Assembly: GCA_019636215.1 (NCBI GenBank)
Contig: JAHBXZ010000005.1
Coordinates: forward strand, 1-64,000
Direction of reading: 5' to 3'
DNA from: Planctomycetota bacterium
GTDB taxonomy: Bacteria; Planctomycetota; UBA8742; UBA2392
DNA: 64,000 nt
Shown here: positions 1 to 10,167 of the stretch, piece after piece
Layout of the letters: every line of letters begins with the position of its first letter
Numbering within the stretch: the stretch's first letter is position 1
Position numbers and translations under genes: made by a program
Notes under the pieces: model-generated
Seen by the model: only the letters and a program-made list of their open reading frames with translations
Database searches by the model: none
Told to the model about the DNA's origin: nothing

Positions 1-54
1 AAGGGCCAGCAGCCGCAGCAGCCAGGCAAGTAACGGCGTTGGTCCACGGATGGA

Positions 55-314
55 CAGGCTCTGTCGAGAAGCTCTGCCATTTGCCGTTCAGGCCCGAAGG
101 GCCGATTCTGTCAGCCCAGGCCGAAGGCCTGGGAACCTGAGAAAGCCCCGCCATCCGGCCTGTAAGGCCGGTTCGCCTGGCCGGGGCCAGTATGCCGCCC
201 CCGTCGGGGGCTCAGCGAACTCGTGTCTCTGATCTCCGCCCTGACGGGCGGAGCTAATCCATGGCGCCCCCGTCGGGGGCTCACTCGCCATGCCAACGTT
301 TTCGACAGAGCCTG
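55..314. mobile_element. MITE-like palindromic element, copy A
   Basis: The segment is bounded by a perfect 13-bp inverted repeat, CAGGCTCTGTCGA at 55-67 and its complement at 302-314. The interior is a string of GC-rich hairpins, for example GGCCC-GAA-GGGCC near 92, CCAGGCC-GAA-GGCCTGG near 117 and GCCCCCGTCGGGGGC near 197 and 276. It has no coding capacity. A second element with the same ends and shared 3' half lies at 52211-52505. I read it as a non-autonomous element. No target duplication is evident, and the mobilising enzyme is unknown. Confidence 0.6.
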
Positions 315-404
315 TGAACCTGTGCTCATCGGCGAGCCAAAGCCACTACCGTGCAACACACACACCACGCCGTACTTGGCGAACTTGGCGTCCTTGGCGG
401 TAAA

Positions 405-898
405 GCCCTTGCCGTGCATCACACACCACAGGCCCTCGCTGGCGCTTGCGGCTCTTGTTCAAGCCGTTGCCGTGATCTGTGTGTATCTGTGTCCATCCGT
501 GGACCAAAGCCGTTGCCGTGCAACATGCCCCTCGCTGGCGCTTGCGGCTCCTGTTGCCTGCACACATGACTGAAATGTGACAATCAGGGTCGGATGGCGC
601 ATTCCTCGCTGGCGCTTGCCGCTCCTGTTCAAGCCCTAGCCGTAATCCGTGTGCATCTGTGTCCATCCGTGGTCCAAAGCCGTTGCCGTGCAACATGCCC
701 CTCGCTGGCGCTTGCGGCTCCTGTTGCCTGCACCCATGACTGAAATGTGACAATCGGGGTGGGTTGGCGTACTCCTCGCTGGCGCTTGCCGCTCCTGTTC
801 AAGCCCTTGCCGTAATCCGTGTGCATCTGTGTCCATCCGTGGACCAAAGCCGTGGCCGTGCATCATGCCCCTCGCTGTCGCTTCGGGCTCCTGTTGCA
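405..898. repeat. 170-bp tandem repeat array
   Basis: Two near-identical 170-bp units lie at 511-680 and 681-850, differing at roughly eight positions. A shortened copy precedes them (about 405-510) and a degenerate partial copy follows (851-898). Each unit starts CGTTGCCGTGCAACATG and ends with three heptamers spaced exactly 10 bp apart (ATCCGTG, ATCTGTG, ATCCGTG). The array fills the gap upstream of nuoG. It is too long in period and too few in copies to be CRISPR. Function unknown. Confidence 0.75.
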
Positions 899-1001
899 GC
901 GTCCACCGGCTGCGCCGCTGGCACTGTGGGCGTCGCTTGTGAAGCCCGGGGGCTATGCTAAAAGTGCACAGCCTATTGCGCTGTCCAGGAGAGAGCCGCC
1001 G

Positions 1002-2825
1002 ATGGCAGGTGCACCCGCGAATCCGCTTGTGAACATCAAGATCGACGGCAAGCCCTATCAGTTTCCCAAGGGCACAAACCTGTTGATGGCCTGCCTTAAG
1101 GCCGAAAACCCTGCCAGCGATTACCCCGACCAGAACACCGGTGGCGAACACTACGTGCCGCACTTCTGCTATCACCCGGGCCTCAGCGTTTCGGGCAACT
1201 GCCGCATGTGCTTCGTCAAGACCAAGGTGATGGTCAAGCGCGGCGACCAGATGGTGCCGATGGAGCAAATCACCACCTCGTGCACCAACACAGTGTCCGA
1301 GGGCCTGGAGGTCTTCACCAAGACCGACGACGTCAAGAAGGTCCGCGCCGGCATCATGGACCTGGAGCTGATCAACCACCCGCTGGATTGCCCCGAATGC
1401 GATAAAGCCGGCGAGTGCGCGTTGCAGGATTACGCCTTTGACCATGGGCACGCGGCCAGCAAGTTCGAGTTTGAAAAGGTCAAGGCACATATCAAGCCGC
1501 TCAGCGACAAGATCACGATCTGGGGCACGCGCTGCATCCAGTGCTCGCGCTGTATCCGCGTGGCCGATGAAATCAGCGGCACCAGCGAGCTGTGCTTTGT
1601 CAACCGCGGCGACCACACCGTGATTGACATCTTCCCCGGCAAGCCGATTGAAAACGACCTGTCGCTGAACACGGTTGAAGTCTGCCCCGTGGGCGCGCTG
1701 AAGAACCGTGACTTCCTGTACACCGCACGGGTCTGGAACCTGGATGAAATGCCCGGCGTGTGCGGCCTGTGTGCCAAGGGCTGCGCCACCCGCGTGGACA
1801 GCCTGCGCAATGAAGTGACCCGTGTGATGGCCCGCGAGAACCCGAAGGTCAACGACTTCTGGATCTGCGACCAGGCACGGCTGGACTTCAAGTGGATCAA
1901 CAGCCCCAAACGCATGGACCGGCCACGCACACGTGCCGGCATGGTCAGCTGGGACTTTGGCTACGACGCCGCCGTCGAGAGCCTGCGCCGCGCGGCCAGT
2001 GAACCGGCCAAGGCCTGGGCGCTGGCACACGCCAGCATGACCAACGAAGAAATGTTCCTTTTCCGGCGGCTGGTCCGGCAGCGGCTTGGCATCAGCAACA
2101 TCGCCGTGATGGCCCAGCCGGACAAGGCGCCGTTGAACTACCCGAAGTTCAAATCCCCGGCCGATGCCAACGCCAACCGCATCGGCGCGCAGATTGTGCT
2201 GGGCGTGCAGAACGCCGAGGACAGCATGCGGGCCTTTGCCGAGGCCTGCGGGCGCGGAGAAGTGAACCACGTGTTGGTGTGGTCGGGCATGCCCCACGGC
2301 ATGGAGAAGCTGCCCGAAGTGACCCGCGCGCTGGCCAGTGAAAGCATCAGCAACATTGTGGCGGTGGACTTTCAGTCGAGCACGCTGACCGAGCTTGCCC
2401 ACGTTGTGCTGGCCACCACCACGCACGTGGAGACCGCCGGCAGCTGGATCAACCACGCCATGCTGCTTCAGGCATTCCGGCCTGCCCTGCCCTACCCGCG
2501 CGAAGGCCGTGTAGGCACTGAGATTCTGCAGGAGCTGCTGTTCCGCCTTGGCGAGACAGCCGCAGAACTGCCCGATGCCGGCAAGACCCCGCTGGCAGCT
2601 TTGGGTGCTGATTCGTACCGCCGCGAGGCTACGCAACGGGGCTGGGAAGGCAGCAGCACCGTACCGGTGTTTGCCGGTCGCGGCGAAGTCGCCGTGGAGT
2701 CACGCCCGCGCAAGCTGATTCTGAGCCCGGCCGCGGTCTTCGACCAGATGGTGGCCGAAGTGCCGCAGTTTGCAGGCCACAGCCACCTGAGCCTGATTCA
2801 GCACAAGGGCGCGCAGCTGCTGTGA
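1002..2825 (+). CDS. nuoG: NADH-quinone oxidoreductase subunit G (NuoG-like)
   Basis: This is the peripheral-arm subunit of respiratory complex I that carries several iron-sulfur clusters (607 aa). Visible ligands are C56, C67, C70 and C94 for a [2Fe-2S] cluster; H126, C130, C133 and C139 for the His-ligated [4Fe-4S] cluster; C178, C181 and C184 with C228 for a second; and C254, C257, C261 and C289 for the cluster at the start of the molybdopterin-fold domain. The remaining ~300 residues match that fold, shorter than in many NuoG proteins. The start is chosen from AGGAGAG at 987-993, eight bases before ATG; the open frame extends further upstream into repeat DNA. No other nuo gene is adjacent: upstream is repeats, downstream a convergent transporter operon. 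It could serve another NADH- or formate-linked enzyme, but the cluster pattern fits NuoG best. Confidence 0.88.
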   Translation: MAGAPANPLVNIKIDGKPYQFPKGTNLLMACLKAENPASDYPDQNTGGEHYVPHFCYHPGLSVSGNCRMCFVKTKVMVKRGDQMVPMEQITTSCTNTVSEGLEVFTKTDDVKKVRAGIMDLELINHPLDCPECDKAGECALQDYAFDHGHAASKFEFEKVKAHIKPLSDKITIWGTRCIQCSRCIRVADEISGTSELCFVNRGDHTVIDIFPGKPIENDLSLNTVEVCPVGALKNRDFLYTARVWNLDEMPGVCGLCAKGCATRVDSLRNEVTRVMARENPKVNDFWICDQARLDFKWINSPKRMDRPRTRAGMVSWDFGYDAAVESLRRAASEPAKAWALAHASMTNEEMFLFRRLVRQRLGISNIAVMAQPDKAPLNYPKFKSPADANANRIGAQIVLGVQNAEDSMRAFAEACGRGEVNHVLVWSGMPHGMEKLPEVTRALASESISNIVAVDFQSSTLTELAHVVLATTTHVETAGSWINHAMLLQAFRPALPYPREGRVGTEILQELLFRLGETAAELPDAGKTPLAALGADSYRREATQRGWEGSSTVPVFAGRGEVAVESRPRKLILSPAAVFDQMVAEVPQFAGHSHLSLIQHKGAQLL

Positions 2826-2848
2826 CCGGCAACGTGACGACGCCGCAC

Positions 2849-5077
2849 TTACGTCGCGACGCGCGTCAGCTTCAGCAGGCGCGAGATACGGTCAATCACG
2901 ACCGTCAGCAGTATGATCACGATCAGGTTGGTGGCTGCTTTCTCGTAATGGAAGTGCTCGAAGTTGAAGCTGAACAGGAAGCCCAGGCCCACGCTGCCGA
3001 TGATGCCCAGCACCACGCCGGCCCGCACGTTGCTTTCAAGCTGGAAGAAGGAATAGGTCATCCAGTCGTGCCAGGAGTGCGGCACGGCCGAGTACCCAAA
3101 GCAGGCCACGCGCGACCCACCGAACGCCTGTTCATGCCTGCGGTACGGGATGTTGTCGACGGTTTCACTGAACACGCGGACCAGAACACCCATGCTGTGG
3201 ATGGCTATGGCGAAGGCACCCGCGACAACGCCCATGCCAAAGAAGGCAACAAAGAACATCGCCCACATGACTTCTGGTATGGCGCGCGATGTCAGGGCGA
3301 CGCCACGGGCCAGGATGGCCTGCACCCAGCGCAGCGCGCGCTGCCAGGCCGCCGGTGATTCACCCGTAAACCGGTGGGGCTCCAACTGAAACGCCACAGA
3401 GTGCGGGTAGCAAAGCAGCATTGCCGCAAGTACGCCAAGCAGCGTGCCGATGATGGCCATGCCCACGGGGATCAACGCGCTGCGCAGCGAAACCGGCAGA
3501 GCCCCGGGCTCCACCTTTGCAGCGCGGTAGTAATCCGTGCTGTGGGCGCGGTCGATCACTGGCGCGCGTCGGCGCATGAACGGCGCCAGGTCGTCGTCTT
3601 TGCGCGCAGGCCCGAAACTGGATTCCTCAATGGCGCCGATATCGGCCTCGCCGCGCGCCACCATCAGCATGGTTTCTTTGTCGCTGGCGGTGACAATGAT
3701 GCTGGAGAACACCTCGTCCAGCGGCTTACCGGCCAGGTTCTCCAGGTACGTGCGCGGGCCGTCGTGGCTGGGTTCCTTCGACACCGGGCCAAGCGCCAGA
3801 CGCTTGCCGGCCAGGCCCTGGGCGAACAACGCGGGGTTCTTGACGCTCTCGGCGTCTTTCATCGCCTCGTCCCACTGGCCGACGCGGCCGATGAAGTGCG
3901 ACTTGACCAGCGCGCCTTCGCGCCTCACCTCCCACCCGAGTTCCGGGTGCAGCAGACGCTCAAAGAACACCATGCTTCGCCAGCCCCCGGGCTCAAACAA
4001 CTGCATGAGGCGGGCCAGTTGCGGTTCACGCACCGTCGCGTGCGGAATGCTCTGGTACCATGCGGACCACATCACCAGCGCCAGCGCCATGCCGATTGCG
4101 GCCCACTTGCGCCCAAGCTGCCAGCCCAGCGAGTTTCGCACCACGGCACGGGGGTGATTCGGGTCGTGCCGCAACTGGCGGCGAATCAGGTTGGCCGCCA
4201 TGTCCGCACCGAATGTCAGTGCCAGCGTGAACAACACCATGGTGGCGACGCGGTCGAACTCGCCGTAGTCGATGCGCAGCTTGATTTCGGCACCCACACC
4301 GCCGCCGCCCACCACGCCGATAACCGCAGCATTGCGGATGGCGCACTCGGCGCGCATCAGGGTGTAACTGAGCATGCTGCGTGTGCTCAGCGGCCGGATG
4401 CCGTACAGAAAGGTGCGCAGCCTGCCCGCGCCGACAGCCCGGACGGATTCATAGCGCCGCGGGTCAATGCTGTCCCAGATCTCGCTGTAGATCTTGCCAA
4501 GGATGCCCGTGACGCTGATGGCCAGCGCCAGCATGCCGGTCATGGGCCCGATGCCAAGCAGCGGCACCAGCAGCACCGCCCACGCAAAATCCGGCACGGC
4601 ACGCAACACGTCCAGGATCAGCCGGCACATGCTGCAGATGGCCGCGCGAACGCTGCGCAACGGGAACCATCGCAGCCAGCGCGGGCTGTGTTCCTCGCCG
4701 ACGCAGACCGCCCGCGAGGCCCCGAGCGCCAGCAGGTACGCCAGCACAATCGCAATGGCCGTGCCCAGCAGAGCCGACGAAAGTGTCTGGCCCGTAAGTT
4801 CAATGGCCCGGCCTATGTACCCGCCCTCGCCGGTGGTCAGGTCCGGGTTGGTGAAGCCGCCGACAAAGTCCTTGACCCTTCGCATGCCCATCGCAAAGCG
4901 GTCAGGATCGGTGAAGCTGGAAAAGTCCCACACCGAGCCATCGAAGGTGGTCGGGTCGCCCTCGTGCAGGTCCACCGAAAACAGGCTCAGATAGACCAGC
5001 AGGGCAATCACGCCCAGCGCAAGAAAGTGGCCGATCGGCCTGCGGCGCGAGTATCGCTGGAGCGCCGTGTTGCTCAC
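2849..5077 (-). CDS. phnE: Fused double PhnE-type ABC permease with an internal substrate-binding-like lobe
   Basis: Inner-membrane permease of a phosphonate/phosphate-type ABC transporter (742 aa), about twice a normal PhnE. Two permease domains are visible (about residues 17-300 and 325-735), each with an EAA-type coupling loop (near 197-232 and 635-668). Between the first and second membrane segments of the second half is a ~180-residue soluble stretch. Residues about 420-485 resemble lobe 2 of the neighbouring PhnD: both have G-K/E-P-x-D/E-VF, then a D-x-E/N-T-x-x-x-VA-x-G-x-A-x-x-GA pattern. Topology predicts that stretch to be periplasmic. The gene starts inside the 3' end of phnC (ATGA, 4-bp overlap), so the two are translationally coupled. 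Ligand specificity cannot be read from sequence. Confidence 0.85.
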   Translation of the reverse strand: MSNTALQRYSRRRPIGHFLALGVIALLVYLSLFSVDLHEGDPTTFDGSVWDFSSFTDPDRFAMGMRRVKDFVGGFTNPDLTTGEGGYIGRAIELTGQTLSSALLGTAIAIVLAYLLALGASRAVCVGEEHSPRWLRWFPLRSVRAAICSMCRLILDVLRAVPDFAWAVLLVPLLGIGPMTGMLALAISVTGILGKIYSEIWDSIDPRRYESVRAVGAGRLRTFLYGIRPLSTRSMLSYTLMRAECAIRNAAVIGVVGGGGVGAEIKLRIDYGEFDRVATMVLFTLALTFGADMAANLIRRQLRHDPNHPRAVVRNSLGWQLGRKWAAIGMALALVMWSAWYQSIPHATVREPQLARLMQLFEPGGWRSMVFFERLLHPELGWEVRREGALVKSHFIGRVGQWDEAMKDAESVKNPALFAQGLAGKRLALGPVSKEPSHDGPRTYLENLAGKPLDEVFSSIIVTASDKETMLMVARGEADIGAIEESSFGPARKDDDLAPFMRRRAPVIDRAHSTDYYRAAKVEPGALPVSLRSALIPVGMAIIGTLLGVLAAMLLCYPHSVAFQLEPHRFTGESPAAWQRALRWVQAILARGVALTSRAIPEVMWAMFFVAFFGMGVVAGAFAIAIHSMGVLVRVFSETVDNIPYRRHEQAFGGSRVACFGYSAVPHSWHDWMTYSFFQLESNVRAGVVLGIIGSVGLGFLFSFNFEHFHYEKAATNLIVIILLTVVIDRISRLLKLTRVAT

Positions 5078-5955
5078 GCGCGGTCCCCGGGCAGCCAGTC
5101 ACCGACGTGCAGGTCGCGGTACTCGGCGCCGTAAAGTTCGCGCAGGATATCGGCAGTCAACTGTTCCGGGCTGCCGTCAAAGAACACGCGCCCCTCGCGC
5201 AGCGCAATCACGCGCTCGAAGTTGCCACGCAGCAGATCCAGCGTGTGCAGGTTCACCAGCAGGGTTGCGCCGCTCTTGCGTGCGACCTTGACCAGCAAGC
5301 CGATTACTTCACGGCCCAGGCGCACGTCCAGTTGGCTGACAGGTTCGTCGGCAAGGATGGCACGCGGGTTCTGCACCAGCAGGCGGGCAATCGCCACGCG
5401 CTGCTGCTGGCCGCCCGAAAGCTCGCCGGGCATGGCCCAGAGTTTGTCCTCAATTTCGACTTCGCGCAGGGCCTGCCGGGCCTGTTCCAGTTGCAGCGGC
5501 CAGAACAGCGACAGCAGCGCCTGGGGCAGCCACCAGTGGCCCAGTCGGCCCATCAGCACGTTGTGCACCACGCGCAGGTGCGGCACAAGGTTGTCGTTCT
5601 GGTAGATGACCCCGATGTCGCGGCGCAGGGCGCGCAGGCGCTTTCCGCGCAGCTTCTGGGTGTCCTGGCCAAGCGACAGAACCCGGCCTGAACTGGGAAA
5701 CAAGAACGCCGAAAACAACCGGAACAATGTCGTCTTGCCTGCGCCGCTGGGGCCAATCACGGCAACGTGCTGCCCGGAAGTGATCGACAGTGACAGGTTG
5801 CGCAACACCGCATTGCGACCAAACGCGCGCGACGCATCCTCCAGCACAAAGGCGTCGGCCAATGCCGGCTTCTCGGCCTGAGGCTGTTGGGGTGGCACAT
5901 CCATTAGTGATGCGGGGGCGCAGATGTCTGCGCCCCCCGTTTGGCCTTGAGTCAT
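5074..5955 (-). CDS. phnC: Phosphonate/phosphate-type ABC transporter ATPase (PhnC-like)
   Basis: Cytoplasmic ATP-binding subunit (293 aa) that powers import through the fused permease encoded next. Walker A GPSGAGKT is at 68-75, the signature LSGGQQQ at 179-185 and Walker B AILADEP at 199-205; a Q-loop Gln lies in VIYQNDN near 117-123. About 35 residues precede the usual PhnC start and look disordered, so translation could begin internally. It lies 6 bp after phnD and overlaps phnE by 4 bp, forming phnD-phnC-phnE. The whole is consistent with uptake of phosphonate, phosphite or phosphate; no C-P lyase genes are in the window. Confidence 0.9.
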   Translation of the reverse strand: MTQGQTGGADICAPASLMDVPPQQPQAEKPALADAFVLEDASRAFGRNAVLRNLSLSITSGQHVAVIGPSGAGKTTLFRLFSAFLFPSSGRVLSLGQDTQKLRGKRLRALRRDIGVIYQNDNLVPHLRVVHNVLMGRLGHWWLPQALLSLFWPLQLEQARQALREVEIEDKLWAMPGELSGGQQQRVAIARLLVQNPRAILADEPVSQLDVRLGREVIGLLVKVARKSGATLLVNLHTLDLLRGNFERVIALREGRVFFDGSPEQLTADILRELYGAEYRDLHVGDWLPGDRA

Positions 5956-5961
5956 AGCTGA

Positions 5962-6915
5962 CTATCCAACGTCAACACCGGCCTCAAGAATCTTCTTGAT
6001 GCCGTCCCAGTCCTTCTTTTCACAGGCAACGTACTTGCCGTCCTTGATGCCCCAGGCGGCCAGGATCTTCTGGTCTTCTTCGTTCTTGGGGTCGAGACCC
6101 AGGAAGAAATCCTTGATCTTCTTGATGTTGTCGGCACCGATGCGGTCGTTGGCCATCCACACGTAGTCGGCATAGAACGGCGTGGTGTAGATCAGCTCGC
6201 ACTTTTCCTTTGCGGTTGCCATGTCACCCTTGGCGTTGTCCCAGTTCTTGTAGTTCATGGCGCCAACGTGGGCGGTACCGGCGGCAACGTTCTTCAGGGT
6301 GTTGTCGTGGTTGCCGCTGTAGGCAACATTCTTGAACACGTCTTCGGGCTTTTCGCCTGTCTGGTCCTGAAAGAAGTGGCGCGGCATCACGTGGCCGCTG
6401 GTGCTGCTCTTGCTGCCAAAGGTGAAGTTCATGCCCTCGGCCTTGGCGGCAAGTTCCTTCAGGTCCTTCACCGCACCGATCTTGGCTTCCTTGTTGGCGA
6501 TGAAGTAGCTCTTGTACTTCATGTCGGCGTCGCGACAGGCGATCATCGTGCAGCCCTTCTTGGCCTCGTCCATCTTCTTCATGGCCTGCACGGCCGTCAC
6601 GCCGCCGTACCACACCATTTCAAGCTGGTCAGTTGCAAGGCCCGTGACGCAGGCAGAGTAATCCTGCTGGGGCATGAACTTGACCGGGATGCCCAGCACC
6701 TTGGTAAGGCGCTCGGCGATCAGGTTGCACTGCTCTTCGATCTTCTTGGCATCCGAATCAGGGATTGAGCTGATGCGGATTTCCTTGATGGCTTCCTGCA
6801 TCGGCTGCGGGGTAGAGGCCGCACGAGGCGCCTCGGCCACAGATACCGTCGATGCGGCAAACACGGCAGCAACAGCCAGCAGAAACTTCAGTGATCCAGC
6901 AGTTCTCTTCAACAT
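5962..6915 (-). CDS. phnD: Periplasmic phosphonate/phosphate-binding protein (PhnD-like)
   Basis: Substrate-binding protein (317 aa) of the adjacent ABC importer. A signal peptide covers about residues 1-28 (basic MLKR, then an Ala-rich hydrophobic core). The mature part has the PhnD-type two-lobe pattern, including a Gly-Gly-Val motif near residue 103-106 and a Ser-Thr-Ser-Gly phosphate-contacting stretch near 169-172, as in phosphate/phosphite/phosphonate-binding relatives. The start is supported by AGGAGAGG four bases before ATG. First gene of the operon. A 6-4-6 inverted repeat lies 27 bp upstream. Confidence 0.88.
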   Translation of the reverse strand: MLKRTAGSLKFLLAVAAVFAASTVSVAEAPRAASTPQPMQEAIKEIRISSIPDSDAKKIEEQCNLIAERLTKVLGIPVKFMPQQDYSACVTGLATDQLEMVWYGGVTAVQAMKKMDEAKKGCTMIACRDADMKYKSYFIANKEAKIGAVKDLKELAAKAEGMNFTFGSKSSTSGHVMPRHFFQDQTGEKPEDVFKNVAYSGNHDNTLKNVAAGTAHVGAMNYKNWDNAKGDMATAKEKCELIYTTPFYADYVWMANDRIGADNIKKIKDFFLGLDPKNEEDQKILAAWGIKDGKYVACEKKDWDGIKKILEAGVDVG

Positions 6916-6942
6916 GTCCTCTCCTTCATCCGTTTTGACCGG

Positions 6943-6958
6943 CTGTCCCCATGGACAG
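6943..6958. promoter_or_regulatory. Inverted repeat upstream of phnD
   Basis: CTGTCC-CCAT-GGACAG is a perfect 6-4-6 palindrome about 27 bp before the phnD start. Its position suits an operator or a leader hairpin. It does not look like a canonical Pho box, and no clear promoter hexamers were found beside it. Confidence 0.3.
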
Positions 6959-7289
6959 TTACGGTCACAAAGTAAAGCCCCAGACCTGTGGGTCAGGCCT
7001 GCGGACGGAAGGAGCGATGTTGAGGATGGTTAGTCGCACCGACCGGCCGCCAGCCGGTCCACTCAGCGAAAACCAATGACACGAAATGACGACGTACCCC
7101 GCACCTCAGACCTCGCAAAAGGGCCGGCACCGCCGGGAACAAGCCCGGCTCAATAGCCTTGAATCCACTGCTGGCCCCTGTGCATGACAATGATCCTAGG
7201 TTGAGGCATCCCGCAAGCAACCGGAATTACCCTGCCATTGGGTGGCAGCACGGGTTTGGATCTTACCACTGAATCTTCTGCAAATGGAA
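6959..7289. other. Non-coding stretch between phnD and atpA
   Basis: About 330 bp with no convincing gene on either strand. It must hold the phnD operon promoter. I recognise no RNA gene or riboswitch here; the small open frames have no ribosome binding site. Confidence 0.5.
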
Positions 7290-7317
7290 AACCGGGCGGC
7301 CCGAAGGCCGCCCGGTT
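7290..7317 (-). terminator. Rho-independent terminator of the atp operon
   Basis: A 12-bp stem (AACCGGGCGGCC and its complement) closes on a four-base loop that reads TTCG on the minus strand, followed by TTTTCC. It lies 13 bp past the atpA stop codon, so transcription ends here and the run does not continue into atpG or atpD. Confidence 0.8.
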
Positions 7318-7330
7318 CATGAACTTTCCT

Positions 7331-9016
<1,686 letters not shown>

Positions 9017-9085
9017 GATTGTGTGCCTTCGTGTTGTGTGGCCTGGCTGTTTCTTGTCTGTGCCCTGTGGCGTCGAATCCCGTCG

Positions 9086-9520
9086 TCAGTTGGCCGATTG
9101 AACCTTGTCGTATTCGGCCTTGGCTGACTTGTAGGTCGCGTTGTCTTCCCAGCCCTTGGGGCCGATGGTCTTCTTCCAGTCCTGGTAGTCCCTGTTCAAC
9201 TCGGTGTACTTGTGCAGGCCCTCTGAAGTGTGGCCGTTCTTGACGTGCATTGCCCGATACCGCAGCGCGTCATAGAAGGCCGCGCCGGCCAGCGCAAAGC
9301 TGTCGGGCGTCTTGTTGCCCAGGTACGCGCGGTAGGCCCCAAGCGCCTTGTCCGCCGCAGCGCGGTACTCGTTGGTGTAGGCCGGGCCCTTGGTGCCCGC
9401 GGGTGTATTGACCGCCGGCGCGTTGACCTTGCTGTTGTTTGGGGGCGGAGGCGCGGAGCTGCCGCAGGCGGCAATCGCCAGCACAAGCAGCAGCAAGGTT
9501 GACGCACTCAGCTTTCGCAT
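9086..9520 (-). CDS. Small lipoprotein of unknown function inside the atp cluster
   Basis: A 144-aa protein with a lipoprotein signal: basic start, hydrophobic core and lipobox ending AIAAC at about residue 19, followed by a Pro/Asn-rich linker. The mature part is mostly helical with regularly spaced Tyr/Trp; I recognise no family. The start ATG at 9520 has GGGGAAG in front and lies 8 bp after the atpH stop. It is followed by atpA, so it is co-transcribed between two ATP synthase genes. Role unknown; assembly or anchoring is only a guess. Confidence 0.7.
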   Translation of the reverse strand: MRKLSASTLLLLVLAIAACGSSAPPPPNNSKVNAPAVNTPAGTKGPAYTNEYRAAADKALGAYRAYLGNKTPDSFALAGAAFYDALRYRAMHVKNGHTSEGLHKYTELNRDYQDWKKTIGPKGWEDNATYKSAKAEYDKVQSAN

Positions 9521-9528
9521 GGCTTCCC

Positions 9529-10080
9529 CTACACAGATTCCGCGATGGAACGAGCCAGGTTGTTCAGGCGTGTGCGCAACGTGGTATCGACCAGCAGGTC
9601 GCCAAGCCGAACACGGGCGCCGCCAAGCAGCTCGGGCTTGTGTTCGTAGTGCAGCACGACGTCTTTGCCGCCGCTGGCCTGTGCCAGCGCGGCGCGAAGC
9701 TCTGCCTGTTCCTGGTCCGTGAACTCGCTGCCGGTCTCTACCCACGCGTGGGCGCGGTTTTCGGCTTCGTCACGGTACACCGTGAACGCATTGAAGATGT
9801 TGTCCAGCAGTGGCTCGCGGCTCTTTTCCGTCAGCAGCATCAGGAAGTTGAGCACTTCGGTGGCAATCCGGCCCTTCAACGCGGCAACCAGTCCGCGCTG
9901 CTTGACCTCGCGCGGCACGCGCGGGCTGGTGAAGAAATCACGGAAGCTCTTGTCCTGGTAGGCACCCATGACGGCCTGCAGCCCGGCATAGACGTCGCCG
10001 ACGATGCCTTTCTCGCGCGCAACCTCGTAAAGGGCTGCGGCGTACACGCGGGCAACTGGATCAGACGGGTTGGTAGCCAT
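9529..10080 (-). CDS. atpH: ATP synthase subunit delta
   Basis: Stator subunit (183 aa) linking the top of the F1 alpha/beta ring to the b subunits. The N-terminal six-helix domain (PVARVYAAALYEVA start) and the C-terminal signature with GGARVRLGDLLVD-T near residues 153-166 are typical of OSCP/delta. The length is normal. It sits between atpF and the lipoprotein gene. Confidence 0.93.
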   Translation of the reverse strand: MATNPSDPVARVYAAALYEVAREKGIVGDVYAGLQAVMGAYQDKSFRDFFTSPRVPREVKQRGLVAALKGRIATEVLNFLMLLTEKSREPLLDNIFNAFTVYRDEAENRAHAWVETGSEFTDQEQAELRAALAQASGGKDVVLHYEHKPELLGGARVRLGDLLVDTTLRTRLNNLARSIAESV

Positions 10081-10135
10081 AACTCAAGTTCCAGGTGCGG
10101 GCTGCGAAGTCCCGCAATACGCACAGCGGTCTGAA

Positions 10136-10163
10136 ATCGAACTTCGCACTGTCCACTTCGCAC
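10136..10163. repeat. Heptamer array between atpF and atpH
   Basis: Four contiguous 7-mers, ATCGAAC, TTCGCAC, TGTCCAC and TTCGCAC, lie in the 87-bp spacer. They are imperfect copies at exact period 7. Similar period-7 arrays occur at three other intergenic sites in this window. Confidence 0.5.
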
Positions 10164-10167
10164 TTGC

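Noticed and set aside
405..898. CRISPR array
   Set aside because: Units are 170 bp, there are only two full copies, no short conserved repeat with unique spacers exists and no cas gene is nearby.
636..2636. 666-codon open frame on the minus strand opposite nuoG
   Set aside because: GC-rich shadow: no ribosome site, His/Gly/Val-rich composition with no domain, and it lies antisense to an unmistakable NuoG.
3374..5134. 586-codon open frame on the plus strand opposite phnE
   Set aside because: Composition is Arg/His/Gln-rich without pattern, as expected from the complement of a membrane protein; the minus-strand transporter is clear.
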